From Actinomadura chibensis NBRC 106107 (GTDB lineage Bacteria > Actinomycetota > Actinomycetes > Streptosporangiales > Streptosporangiaceae), in the NCBI RefSeq assembly GCF_001552135.1, contig NZ_BCQP01000058.1:18680-82679 (forward strand): DNA of 64,000 nt, written 5' to 3'. Below are positions 33,979-42,675 of this stretch, in pieces. The first letter of the stretch is position 1, and each line of letters starts with the position of its first letter. The position numbers were made by a program, and so were the translations under genes. A model generated the notes under the pieces. It saw only the letters and a program-made list of their open reading frames with translations. It was not told where the DNA came from and did no database searches.

Positions 33979-35384
33979 TTGTCCCAGGGCGGCGTCTCGT
34001 CCTTCGGTTGGTCGAAGGAGCCCTCGCGGTTGAAGACCGGGCTGTTCACGTTGTACTTGTCCGTGTAGTCGCCCTTGCCGTCCCAGCCGCCCTCGTATTC
34101 GGCCTTACTGCCGCTCTTGTTGTCGCCGACGCCGCCTTTGAAGCCGCCGCCGACGTTCTCGTTCTCGTCCCAGGTGACCTTGCCGCCGACGGTGCCGTTG
34201 TAAGTGCCGGTGGGGTCGTTCACCTTCTGGTTGACGCCGACCTCGCCGCCCGCCCAGCCCTGCTCGTTCTTCTTGATGTTCCCGGCGATCTCGGTCTCGC
34301 CCGCGGGGGTGTTGACCTTGACCCCGCCGCCGTAGGTCCACGTCTCGTTGATGTTGCGGTCGGCGTCGAGGTCGATCTCGCTGATCGGGAAGCCCTTGCC
34401 GCCCGCGGACTTGCCGCCGGGAAGGCCGCCGTTGATCGTGGTCCCGTCCGACCGGTTGACCCACGACAGCCCGGCGTTCGCGGCGTTCTGCAGCAGGTTC
34501 GCGGCGGCGCCCGCGGAGCCGTTGACCATCGCCTCCTTGAACGCGGCGCCCGCGCCGTCGTTGCCGTGCCCGGCCTGGTAGGCGGCGGTGAGCCCGGCGC
34601 CGCCGCCCATCACGGCGCCCGCCATCGTCCCGGCGGCGGCGAGGATCGCGGTCGCGACGTGGGTGACGGTCAGGCCGGTCGCGGCGGCCGACAGGATCGC
34701 GCCGTAGGAGGGGGCGCCGACGATGCTCGCCAGCGCGGCCACCGCCAGCGCGAGGAGGACGTCGATGTACACCGCCATGCCCATGGCGAAGATCGCGTAG
34801 GCGAGCAGCGCGTAGGCGAGGACGGTCAGCGCGATCGACACCGCCTGGAGGTAGGTGCTCAGCGCGTCGACCTGGGCCCGGAACTCCTCGACCTTGCCCT
34901 CGTAGCCCTGGCGGTCGTCCATGTTCCAGGCCTGCTCGGGGACGCCCTTGGCGAGGCTCTGCAGGTCGTTCGCCGCCTGCTGGATCTCCTCCGCCGCCTT
35001 GCTCCACTGCGCCGCCGCCTTCTCCAGGCTCTGCGGCTTGCCCTTCGCCAGCCGGAACTCGAACGAGATCATGAGCGCCGGGGGCAGCAGGACGGCGGCG
35101 CTGACCATGGCGATCGCCGCGTCCATCAGGGGTTCGGCGACGGCGGTCGCGGAGCCGCCGGTCGCGGCCGCGATCAGCGCGCCGCCGGCCGCGGCGCCGC
35201 CCGCGCCCATGCCCTTCCCGCGCGCCTGGCTCCCGGGGGTGGACGGGGCCGTCCGCCCGCCGCCGGACCCGGTGCTCCCGCCGCCCGTGCCGCCGCCTCC
35301 GCCGCCCGTGCTGCCGCCGCCTCCGGTGCTCCCGCCGCCGCCACCGGTGCCGCCGGTGCCGCCGGGGCCTCCGTGCTGGGTCAT
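33975..35384 (-). CDS. WXG-like membrane protein with beta-repeat tail (module 2)
   Basis: 469 residues, the largest of the three paralogues because of a Gly/Ser/Thr-rich N-terminal 55 residues. The helical domain has W153-N-M-D-D-R and YEGKVEEF; about four hydrophobic helices follow (residues ~175-275). The tail has beta-type repeats (ETWTYGGGVKVNT, GGKVTWDENENVGGGFKGG) and ends in ETPPWDK, as in module 3. The block AAANLLQ(N/S)AAN is shared with module 1. Probably exported or inserted by the ESX system with the small protein encoded 49 bp upstream. Confidence 0.7.
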   Translation of the reverse strand: MTQHGGPGGTGGTGGGGGSTGGGGSTGGGGGGTGGGSTGSGGGRTAPSTPGSQARGKGMGAGGAAAGGALIAAATGGSATAVAEPLMDAAIAMVSAAVLLPPALMISFEFRLAKGKPQSLEKAAAQWSKAAEEIQQAANDLQSLAKGVPEQAWNMDDRQGYEGKVEEFRAQVDALSTYLQAVSIALTVLAYALLAYAIFAMGMAVYIDVLLALAVAALASIVGAPSYGAILSAAATGLTVTHVATAILAAAGTMAGAVMGGGAGLTAAYQAGHGNDGAGAAFKEAMVNGSAGAAANLLQNAANAGLSWVNRSDGTTINGGLPGGKSAGGKGFPISEIDLDADRNINETWTYGGGVKVNTPAGETEIAGNIKKNEQGWAGGEVGVNQKVNDPTGTYNGTVGGKVTWDENENVGGGFKGGVGDNKSGSKAEYEGGWDGKGDYTDKYNVNSPVFNREGSFDQPKDETPPWDK

Positions 35385-35433
35385 GTCCGCCCGCTCCTCG
35401 TCGCGTCGCTCTCGTCGGGGATCTCGGAAAGGC

Positions 35434-35736
35434 TCAGACCAGCGTGCTGGACTGCTCCGCCTTGGCGTAGTTCTCCGCCGCCGCGCCGATCTTCTTCGCG
35501 AAGTCCTGGGCGGTGTCGATCAGGAGCTTGGTGTCCTCGAAGGCGAACTGGATCGCGATCGGGTAGGCGGTGGAGGCGCCGGTGCAGGCGATGCTGAAGT
35601 CGCCGCCCTCCAGGTTGTACGTGCCGTCGCTGTTGAGGGCGTTTCCGGCGTTGGTGAGGCGGGGGACGACGACGTCGGTGATGTCCTTGCCGTGCAGGGC
35701 GATCCGCTGCGGGTCGGCCGACTTGGTGGGAGCCAC
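35434..35736 (-). CDS. EspC-like small protein with EGGDFSI motif (module 2)
   Basis: 100 residues from a GTG with GAGAGG 8 bp upstream; this start gives the same length and register as the module 1 protein. An ATG 14 codons upstream (35778) is the alternative. Shared features: RIxxHGKDI, EGGDFSI, AYP, QFAFED and a C-terminal YAKAE (Y90-E94) export-type motif. Helical and without a signal peptide, so export would depend on the ESX machinery. Partner of the WXG-like membrane protein downstream. Confidence 0.72.
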   Translation of the reverse strand: MAPTKSADPQRIALHGKDITDVVVPRLTNAGNALNSDGTYNLEGGDFSIACTGASTAYPIAIQFAFEDTKLLIDTAQDFAKKIGAAAENYAKAEQSSTLV

Positions 35737-35840
35737 GGGTGCCTCTCGTATCGGGGGGCTCTCGCTGGTCCGGGACATACTAGGGCACGGACGATCTTCC
35801 GGAGTCGTCCTCCGAAGGAGAGAGGCCCCTCAGGAGAGGG

Positions 35841-37112
35841 TCATTTGTCCCACGGCGGGGTCTCGTCGCCGTACTTCTTCGTCCCGCCGGGGGTGTCGAC
35901 CGAGCCGGACGTGGACGTGTGCCCCTTGCCGTCGTAGTTGATGCCCGAGGTGCCCTTCACGACGTCGCCGCCGTTGACCGTGGCGCTGCCGGAACTCGAC
36001 ACCTTGCCCTGGCCCGTCTCGAAGTTGTGCTCGCCCTCGATGCCGACCTTGCCCCCGGCGGTGGGGATCGGCACCTCCTGGTTGCCCGACTTCACCGACC
36101 CCGGCGTCGAGTACTCGGCCCCGGCGCCGTACTTGACGCTGCCGTGGTCGCCCCGGCCGATGCCGTCCTCGTCGGTGTACTCGACGTTGCCGTTGACGCC
36201 GAGCCCCACCGGCGTCTTGACGCCGCCGGACACGTCGCCGCCCGCGAACCCGTGGTCGCCGTACTTGACGTGGCCGCCGCCGGTGACCTCGTAGCCGCCG
36301 GGCGTCTTCGCTGTCACGCCGCCGCCGACGTTCCACGTGTGGTTGGCGTTGCGGTCGGCGTCGAGGTCGACGTTGGAGATCGGCGAGCCCTTGCCTGGGC
36401 CGCGCGTCCCGGCGAAGGCGAGACCGGCGTTGACGGCGTTCTGGCCGAGGTTCGCGAGGGCGGCGGCCGAGCCGGTGGCCTGCGCCGTCATGAAGTCCGA
36501 CAGCGCCTTGTCGTTGCCCTTGAACGCCTCGGCGGCCGCCGCGATCATGGACCCGCCCTGGAACACCATGGCCGCCATCTGCGCCGCCGCGGCGAGCACG
36601 CCGGTCGCGACGATCGTGATGGTCAGGCAGGTCGCGGCGATCGCCTCGCAGGTCGCGGTGATTTCCGCGGTGATGATCCCGGCGAGCGCGGCGGCGGCGA
36701 CGGCGGCGAGCGCGGCGAGGAACGTGCCCATCCCGATCGCGAAGATCGCGTAGACCATCAGGACCCACGCGAACGCGATCAGCGCGATGCTGACGGCCTG
36801 GCAGTAGATCTGCAGGACGTCGAGCTGCGAGATGAACTCCTGGACCTTCTTCTCGTAGGCCGGGCGGTCGTCGGCCGTCCAGTCCTCCGCGGAGATGGCG
36901 GACAGGCGCTGCTGCATGAGCGTCTTCGTCTGCTCGATGGCCTTGGCGGCCTCGTCCCACGACTGGCTGGCCTTCTCCAGGTTCGTCGGGTTGCCCTTCG
37001 CCAGCTTGAACTGGAACCCGATCATCACGGCCGGAGGCAGGATGAACTGCGCGACGCCGACCTCCATGTCGGCGGTGCCCATGAGTGTGTCGTAGGAATT
37101 GAAGGCGCCCAT
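35841..37112 (-). CDS. WXG-like membrane protein with beta-repeat tail (module 3)
   Basis: 423 residues; ATG with GAGGGGGA upstream, 17 bp after the small partner. It lacks the Gly-rich N-terminus of module 2. Helical domain with W78-T-A-D-D-R and YEKKVQEF; about four hydrophobic helices near 95-205. The tail contains repeated VKYG, VEYTDEDG and GGG-type strands over ~180 residues and ends in ETPPWDK. No tubby-like gene follows; the next gene is the small protein of module 2. Same inference of ESX-dependent export or insertion. Confidence 0.7.
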   Translation of the reverse strand: MGAFNSYDTLMGTADMEVGVAQFILPPAVMIGFQFKLAKGNPTNLEKASQSWDEAAKAIEQTKTLMQQRLSAISAEDWTADDRPAYEKKVQEFISQLDVLQIYCQAVSIALIAFAWVLMVYAIFAIGMGTFLAALAAVAAAALAGIITAEITATCEAIAATCLTITIVATGVLAAAAQMAAMVFQGGSMIAAAAEAFKGNDKALSDFMTAQATGSAAALANLGQNAVNAGLAFAGTRGPGKGSPISNVDLDADRNANHTWNVGGGVTAKTPGGYEVTGGGHVKYGDHGFAGGDVSGGVKTPVGLGVNGNVEYTDEDGIGRGDHGSVKYGAGAEYSTPGSVKSGNQEVPIPTAGGKVGIEGEHNFETGQGKVSSSGSATVNGGDVVKGTSGINYDGKGHTSTSGSVDTPGGTKKYGDETPPWDK

Positions 37113-37129
37113 CGCCGCGTCCCCCTCGC

Positions 37130-37513
37130 TCAGACGTACTTGATCGTGCTGGACGTTTCCGCGCCGCCGTAGTTCTTCGCGGCGGTGGCCAGGTTCTTGG
37201 AGAATCCGTCGAGCATCTCCAGATGGGTGTTCAGGTCCTCGTAGACGAACTGGAGACCCATCGGATAGGCCATGGACGCCATCGTGCCGGTGATGCTGAA
37301 GTCGCCGCCCTCGATCGTCCCGTTGTCGTTGAGGGTCTTGCGCGCCTTCTCCAGTGCCGGGCGGATCTCGCTCGTGATCTCCTTGCCGTGCTGGTCGATC
37401 CGCGCTGGGTTGACCTTGAGTTCGCCGCCCACACCGCCGCCCTTCGCCTCGTCGCGCCCGCCGGCGCCCTCCGGCAAAGGCGCCCCTTGGACGTGTTGGA
37501 TGTCGTCCGACAC
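37130..37513 (-). CDS. EspC-like small protein with EGGDFSI motif (module 3)
   Basis: 127 residues from a GTG; the N-terminal ~33 residues are a Gly/charged extension absent from the other two. From residue 34 it aligns with them: NPARIDQHGKEI, EGGDFSI, AYP, QFVYED and C-terminal YGGAE (Y115-E119). No good ribosome site precedes the GTG, so the start is uncertain. First gene of the leftward module 3-module 2 run, diverging from the mycosin at 37749. Confidence 0.7.
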   Translation of the reverse strand: MSDDIQHVQGAPLPEGAGGRDEAKGGGVGGELKVNPARIDQHGKEITSEIRPALEKARKTLNDNGTIEGGDFSITGTMASMAYPMGLQFVYEDLNTHLEMLDGFSKNLATAAKNYGGAETSSTIKYV

Positions 37514-37748
37514 ACGGATTGTTCGCGATCGGTTCGTCCGCCGGTGGAATTCCGCCGGCGGGACGTCCCGGAATAGCAGACCGTATCCCCGTCGGTACCG
37601 AAGGATAGGTCATCATGGTCATCTGTCCACGTCCATCGGACGAAGTCACCATGGCGCCTCAGCTTTGTGCCGGGCGGCGTCGGCCTCGCCGGGCGGCGTT
37701 CCGTCCGGGACGTCCTCTAAAGTCATGTCCGGCGAAAGGAGCTCCCCC

Positions 37749-39050
37749 ATGCGATGGACCGCCGTCGCCGTCCTGGCCGGATGCCTCGCGCCCACGGCGG
37801 CCTTCTTCACGGCGCCCGCCGCCGAGGCGGCGCCCGCCGCACGGACGGCGCCGGTCGCGCCGACGACACCGGCCACCCGCACGAAGCCGCCGACCCGCAC
37901 GACACCGCCCGCGCGCACGACACCGGCCACGCGGACCGCGCCGCGGGCGCCGCAGGGGTGCGAGGCGCCCCGGGGGGTCATGACCGCGCAGCAGATCAAC
38001 GAGAACGGGCCGCCCTGGGCGCAGCAGATCCTCAACTTCGGCGCCGCGCACGAGCACGCCACCGGGCGCGGCGTGAAGGTCGCGGTCGTCGACAGCGGCG
38101 TCTCCGCGGCCAACCCGCAGCTCGCCGGGCAGGTGCTGAAGGGCGCCGACGTCTCCGGGACGGGCCCGGACGACTGCATCGGCCACGGCACCTGGGTCGC
38201 CGGGATCATCGCCGCGAAGCAGGGCGTCACCCCGTTCTACGGCGTCGCGCCGGACGCGAAGATCATCCCGATCAAGTTCGCGGGCAAGTCGAGCGGCGTC
38301 GACAGCGGGCTCGCCGCGAAGGGCATCGACGCGGCGGTGCGGCTCGGCGCGGACGTCATCAACGTCTCGACCCAGTCGCTCGGCGACGACCCGCGGCTGC
38401 GCGCGTCCGTCGAGAACGCGATCGCGAAGGGCGTCGTCGTGGTGGCGGCGGCGGGCAACATCGACCCGAAGAAGGGCACCGTGCCGGGCCTCATGTACCC
38501 GGGCGCGTACCGGGGCGTGATCTCGGTGGGCGCCGTGGGGCACGACGGCCAGGTCACGACGTTCTCCAACCCGGCCACCCCGGTCTCGGTCATCGCGCCA
38601 GGCAAGGACATCGTCACCACGGCCCCGGACGGCACCTACGCGGTCGCCGAGCAGGGCACGAGCTTCGCCACCCCGTTCGTCGCCGGGCTCGCCGCGCTGA
38701 TCAAGCAGGTGTATCCGAACATCACGCCCGCGCAGGTCAAGCAGCGGATCGAGGGCACGGCCGACGGCAGCAAGGGCGCGGGCAGCGGACACGGCATGAT
38801 CAACCCGTTCGAGGCGCTGACCGCGGTGAACGTCGGCGCCGCCGGACGGCCGGGCGCCGCGCAGCCGGTGCGGATCGCGATGGCCGACCGGACCGACCCG
38901 ACGACGCGCAACGTGGCGCTCGGCATCACCGGCGGCGCCCTCGGCGCGGCGGCGCTGGTGGTGGCGGCCGGGATGCTGATCCCGCTCGGCAGGCGGCGCG
39001 GGTGGCGGCCCGGCTACGTCCGCGTCTCCGCCGACCGCCCGCAGGACTAG
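37749..39050 (+). CDS. mycP: Mycosin-like subtilisin protease (third copy)
   Basis: 433 residues; ATG with AGGAG 8 bp upstream. Signal peptide to about residue 28, then a Pro/Thr/Arg-rich pro-region (residues 28-70). Catalytic residues D115 (VDSGVSA), H146 (GHGTWVAG), N237 and S305 (GTSFATPF). A membrane helix near 393-412 and a short basic tail complete the MycP layout. It is more distant from the two left mycosins than they are from each other. Divergent orientation from module 3 suggests it serves the EGGDFSI/WXG-like array. Confidence 0.92.
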   Translation: MRWTAVAVLAGCLAPTAAFFTAPAAEAAPAARTAPVAPTTPATRTKPPTRTTPPARTTPATRTAPRAPQGCEAPRGVMTAQQINENGPPWAQQILNFGAAHEHATGRGVKVAVVDSGVSAANPQLAGQVLKGADVSGTGPDDCIGHGTWVAGIIAAKQGVTPFYGVAPDAKIIPIKFAGKSSGVDSGLAAKGIDAAVRLGADVINVSTQSLGDDPRLRASVENAIAKGVVVVAAAGNIDPKKGTVPGLMYPGAYRGVISVGAVGHDGQVTTFSNPATPVSVIAPGKDIVTTAPDGTYAVAEQGTSFATPFVAGLAALIKQVYPNITPAQVKQRIEGTADGSKGAGSGHGMINPFEALTAVNVGAAGRPGAAQPVRIAMADRTDPTTRNVALGITGGALGAAALVVAAGMLIPLGRRRGWRPGYVRVSADRPQD

Positions 39051-39129
39051 GACGGGCGCCGCGCTCCCGCCCCTTCGACGCCGGGGACGTTTCCGGCAAG
39101 GCGGGAACGCGGCCATTACCATCGGGCGG

Positions 39130-39834
39130 GTGCAGTCGTACGGAGCCGTCCCCCCGCCGTCCCCGGCGCCGCCCGCCGGACGGCGGACGCGCCGCTGGGC
39201 GGTGCCGCTTTCCGTGGGGTGCGCGGCGGCGGTCCTCGTGCCGGTGCTGTGGGTGACGGGCGGTTTCAAGGAGACGCCGAAGGAGCCGGTGAAACGGCCG
39301 GGGCGTCCGCTCGACCTCGGGTTGTTCGACGTCACGGTCCGCGACGCGCGGATCGGGCTCGCGACCGCCAATTTCGGGAGCGCCAGGGAGCGCTTCCTCA
39401 TCGTCCGGATGAGGGTCGTCAACAAGGGCAAGGAGACCGAGTCGCTCGGCCAGGGCGGGCTGTCGGACGGGGTGTCCGCGCTGACCAGGGCCGGGAAATG
39501 GGTGCGGCCCGAGCGGATCGAGGGCGTGGCGGCCGGGGCGAAGACCGACGTCGTCCAGCCGGGGCTGCCGGTCGAGGCGTCGGCGATGTGGAAGATGGGC
39601 CCGGCGGACGCGCCCCGCAAGCTGACCGTCGGCTTGCGCGAATGGAAGTACGACCACGGGTTCACCGACAGCACCTTCAACTGGACGGTCGACCGCGAGG
39701 ACGACACCCTCGCCGGCCGCCTCACCCTCGACGTCGCCGCACTCCCCGTCCAGCCGCAGCCGCCCGCCGTCCGCACGCCCGCCGGGCGGACGCCCGCCGT
39801 CCCGGCGCCGCGGCCCACCGGGAGTCGCCGGTGA
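39130..39834 (+). CDS. Single-pass membrane protein, Ig-like ectodomain (first of three)
   Basis: 234 residues from a GTG. A short Pro/Arg-rich N-terminus, one helix at ~23-43, and an extracytoplasmic beta domain (FDVTVRDARIGLATANFG, RFLIVRMRVVNKGKETES) that recalls DUF4352-type Ig-like domains. A Pro-rich C-terminal tail. The stop overlaps the next GTG (GTGA). The downstream two genes have the same topology, so the three products may form a complex at the cell surface. No function recognised. Confidence 0.65.
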   Translation: MQSYGAVPPPSPAPPAGRRTRRWAVPLSVGCAAAVLVPVLWVTGGFKETPKEPVKRPGRPLDLGLFDVTVRDARIGLATANFGSARERFLIVRMRVVNKGKETESLGQGGLSDGVSALTRAGKWVRPERIEGVAAGAKTDVVQPGLPVEASAMWKMGPADAPRKLTVGLREWKYDHGFTDSTFNWTVDREDDTLAGRLTLDVAALPVQPQPPAVRTPAGRTPAVPAPRPTGSRR

Positions 39835-40433
39835 ACGCGCGCAGAGTGCTGCTGAACTGCGGCGCCGGAATCGGCGGGACGGCCCTGCTCGCCGCCGCGA
39901 TGTGGCTGCATTCCATCCGCCCGGAGGTCAAGGCGGCGGCGCTGGAGCCGATCCGGAACGGCGGCCGGATCGGCGCGGACGTGACCAACCGCGATTTCAC
40001 CGTCCGTGTCGAGAAAGTGGACGCCGCGAAATCGCTCGCGCCCGGATTGAGCCTCGGCGATCCGCCCCCGATCGGGACGGACGGCGTCTACCTCATCGTC
40101 CGGGCGAAGGCGACGAGCGAACGCGAGCCCCTCGAACTGCGGACGGCGGAACTGGAGACCCGGGGCGGATACACGTACCGGCAGGACCCGCGCACCGGCT
40201 CCGTATCCGGTTCGCAGCCGACCTTCCAGCCGATGATCTGGACGGCCGCGGCATTCGTGTTCGAGCTTCCGAAGGACCGCCTCGAAGGCGCGCACCTGGT
40301 CGTCGGGACGGGCGGCCTCCTGCCGCAACTGTCCGCCGCCGCCGACATCGACCTCGGCATCACCGCGGGCCGCGCGGCCGAACTGCTCCGCGCGGCGGCC
40401 GACCGGTACGACGTCGAGAAGGGCGCGCCATGA
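39831..40433 (+). CDS. Single-pass membrane protein, Ig-like ectodomain (second of three)
   Basis: 200 residues from a GTG overlapping the previous stop. Helix at ~8-25, then a beta-rich domain (DFTVRVEKVDAAKSL, GVYLIVRAKATS, AAFVFELPKDRLEGAHLVV) with the strand pattern of the preceding protein. Coupled at its 3' end to the next gene by an ATGA overlap. Unknown function. Confidence 0.65.
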   Translation: MNARRVLLNCGAGIGGTALLAAAMWLHSIRPEVKAAALEPIRNGGRIGADVTNRDFTVRVEKVDAAKSLAPGLSLGDPPPIGTDGVYLIVRAKATSEREPLELRTAELETRGGYTYRQDPRTGSVSGSQPTFQPMIWTAAAFVFELPKDRLEGAHLVVGTGGLLPQLSAAADIDLGITAGRAAELLRAAADRYDVEKGAP

Positions 40434-41011
40434 CGGCGGCGGAGACCCGGCCCCAGCCGATCATCCGGCCGGATTCGGAGGAGGAGACCGGACGGCTACG
40501 CCCGCTCGACCGCCGGATTCTCCAGGCGATCGCGCTCGTCTGCGCCGTTTCCGCCATTCTCGTCATCCAGTGGAAGGACGAGAGGAACAACGTCCAGAAG
40601 AACCTCAAGCCGCCGGAGAAGGTGACGAGCGTCCGGGAAGGGCAGATCGGCGAACTCGTCGGCGCGCAATGGAAAGTGATGGGACGGCAGACGGCCCGCC
40701 CCCTCACCGGCGGCGACGGCAACGACGTGGTCGAGTTGCGAATGACCGTCGCCGTCCGTCCGGGGGACGCGGCCAGCGCGAAATCGGTCGACTCCTACGG
40801 CCTCACCTACCGGTTCCTGGACGATGAGGGCCGCGAATGGTCGGCCCTCGGCATCAAGGACGGCGCCCCGCGCCCGGGCGTCCCGATGCGCGTGACGGTC
40901 AGGGGGACGGTGCCCCGGACCAAGGCTGATTCGCTGGACCTGCAGGTCCGACCGCCGAAACTGGAGCGGAAGCAGGGGGAACCACTGGTTTCGCTGCGGT
41001 TCGAGCACTGA
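40430..41011 (+). CDS. Single-pass membrane protein, Ig-like ectodomain (third of three)
   Basis: 193 residues from an ATG overlapping the previous stop by 4 bp. Charged N-terminus of ~30 residues, helix at ~32-48 (IALVCAVSAILVIQW), beta-rich ectodomain (VVELRMTVAVRPGD, YGLTYRFLDDEGREW, MRVTVRGTVP). Its last 113 bp overlap the convergent membrane-protein gene on the other strand. Part of a tight three-gene operon. Function unknown. Confidence 0.65.
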   Translation: MTAAETRPQPIIRPDSEEETGRLRPLDRRILQAIALVCAVSAILVIQWKDERNNVQKNLKPPEKVTSVREGQIGELVGAQWKVMGRQTARPLTGGDGNDVVELRMTVAVRPGDAASAKSVDSYGLTYRFLDDEGREWSALGIKDGAPRPGVPMRVTVRGTVPRTKADSLDLQVRPPKLERKQGEPLVSLRFEH

Positions 41012-42200
41012 CCCGCGCCATCACCAGGTTGAACGCGGCGGCGAGCAGGCAGATCCGCAGGATCTCGAAGACGAGCTCCGTCCCGTATCCGACGAACGGC
41101 AGCGCCTGGATCCACCAGGTCACCTCGTGCGGGCCGATCAGCTCGTAGACGACGCGGCGGGACGCGTCCTCCGCGACGTCCAGCCCGGCGAACAGGGCGC
41201 AGAACGTAGCGAACGGCATCATCCCGGACCGGCGGACGAGCCTCAGCCCGTACCAGGCGGGCAGCCACATCTCGCGGAAGCCGCGGGTGAGCAGCTCGCG
41301 GACGCTGCCCGTCCGGCCGACGCCGCCCGCGCGGGCGAGCCGCCGCGCCGCCCGGCCGCGGCCGAGCACGACCTGCTCGTCGCCCGCGTCCAGGCCGAGG
41401 ATCACCCCGGCGATCACCAGCCAGATCAGCGCGCCGAGCACCGCGTCCTTGAACGGCGGCCACAGGTCGAGGACGGGCCCGGCGGTGTCGGTCACCCACG
41501 TCCACGCCTGCCGGGCGGTCAGCCAGTCGACGCCCTCGCCGCGCAGGTGGTCGATGGTGAAGATGCCGAACAGCGCGAAGTTGACCTCGAAGAAGGCGAC
41601 GAGGGCGCCGATCGCGCGGGGCAGCCGCTCCTCCAGCCGCCATTCCGCGGCGACCTTCACGACGAACAGCCCGGCGGTGAGGCCGATCGCGAGGCCGACG
41701 TGCTTCTCCAGCGACAGCAGCATCCCGAGGCCCTCGATCTGCCCCTGGACGCCGTTCTCGGCGAAGCCGCGGCTCGTCGCCATGTTCGCGAACTCGCGGG
41801 CGTCCTCCGCCTGGAGGCCCCAGGCCAGGTAGAAGATGACGAACGGGAGGGCGGCGCGGCCGGTCGCGCCGATCACCGACTCCTCGTTGCCGACCGCCCA
41901 GGGCGTCAGGTCGCCGTCCGCCTCCCGGGCGTGGACGACGTCGAGGCCCTCGCGGACGCTGTGCACCATCAGCACGGCGACGGTCAGCGTGATGACGACC
42001 AGCAGCCCGATCGTCGTGATGGGCGCGACCGTCCCGATCGCGCCCTTCTTCGTGCCGAGCTCGTAGCCCGCGTACATCGCGCCGTAGCGGAGCAGCTCGC
42101 CGACCGTGAACCAGAGGGCGAGCGGCAGGGCGAACCGTCCCGCGAGCTTCAGCGTCGCCCACGGAAGGATCAGCGGCGACCGCGCGGACATTCCGAACAT
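40899..42200 (-). CDS. Polytopic membrane protein of unknown function
   Basis: 433 residues with about seven hydrophobic helices spread over residues 12-390 and soluble loops between. The first ATG is used; there is no obvious motif of a transporter or enzyme. The 36-residue C-terminal tail (after MARVSARTAAKPVV) is Pro/Ala-rich and lies antisense to the end of the gene at 40430-41011, since no stop occurs earlier in this frame. Independent transcription is likely, with a start just after the sulfur-operon terminator. Confidence 0.7.
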   Translation of the reverse strand: MFGMSARSPLILPWATLKLAGRFALPLALWFTVGELLRYGAMYAGYELGTKKGAIGTVAPITTIGLLVVITLTVAVLMVHSVREGLDVVHAREADGDLTPWAVGNEESVIGATGRAALPFVIFYLAWGLQAEDAREFANMATSRGFAENGVQGQIEGLGMLLSLEKHVGLAIGLTAGLFVVKVAAEWRLEERLPRAIGALVAFFEVNFALFGIFTIDHLRGEGVDWLTARQAWTWVTDTAGPVLDLWPPFKDAVLGALIWLVIAGVILGLDAGDEQVVLGRGRAARRLARAGGVGRTGSVRELLTRGFREMWLPAWYGLRLVRRSGMMPFATFCALFAGLDVAEDASRRVVYELIGPHEVTWWIQALPFVGYGTELVFEILRICLLAAAFNLVMARVSARTAAKPVVPPASAPVSAVGPAGPANQPWSGAPSP

Positions 42201-42262
42201 CGCGCCCGATCGTATCGGGGCGGGCCGCCGATCCGAGCGTGCCGGCTTGTACCGGCAAAGAG

Positions 42263-42299
42263 CGGACCCCGCCGCCCGCGGAGCGGGCGACGGGGTCCG
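42263..42299 (-). terminator. Terminator of the sulfurtransferase operon
   Basis: 17-bp arms CGGACCCCGCCGCCCGC / GCGGGCGACGGGGTCCG (one mismatch) with a 3-nt loop, 18 bp after the DUF1416 stop. CTCTTTG follows on the minus strand. Confidence 0.8.
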
Positions 42300-42317
42300 G
42301 CTAGACGTCTCGGCGCG

Positions 42318-42629
42318 TCAGATCGCGACCTGCAGCCCGGCGACCTCGCCGGTCTTGGCCGTGACGGCGTTGTCGACGCTGACGCCGCCCGCCGCGAGGA
42401 CGCGGACCGTCCAGTCGCCGTCGGCGGCGAAGAACCGGAACACGCCCTCCTCGCCGGTGACGACCTCGGCGGTGAACTCGCCCGTCGAGTCGAGCAGGCG
42501 GGCGTAGGCGCTCGACACGGGGGCGCCGTCACGGGTGACGGTGCCCTGGATCACGGCCTCGTTGGTGAGGTCGACGGTCGCCGGCAGGTGCGCCGTCTGT
42601 TCGGGCGCTGCGCATCCCTGCGTGGTCAT
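42318..42629 (-). CDS. DUF1416 domain protein
   Basis: 103 residues; ATG with GGAGATGGAGGAG upstream. A single Ig-like/transthyretin-type beta sandwich (IQGTVTRDGAPVSSAYARLLDS, FRFFAADGDWTVRVLA). DUF1416 genes typically follow the thiosulfate sulfurtransferase gene in actinobacteria, as here. Cys6 near the N-terminus (TTQGCAAPEQ) could carry persulfide, which is speculative. Cytoplasmic, role in sulfur handling inferred from context. Confidence 0.9.
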   Translation of the reverse strand: MTTQGCAAPEQTAHLPATVDLTNEAVIQGTVTRDGAPVSSAYARLLDSTGEFTAEVVTGEEGVFRFFAADGDWTVRVLAAGGVSVDNAVTAKTGEVAGLQVAI

Positions 42630-42675
42630 TTCTCCTCCATCTCGGAGCACTTCGTGGCGTGGCCGGTGAGTCGGT

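Noticed and set aside
37659..40328. 889-codon minus-strand frame opposite mycosin and Ig-like genes
   Set aside because: Antisense artefact of high GC; the plus-strand genes have intact catalytic triads and coupled starts.
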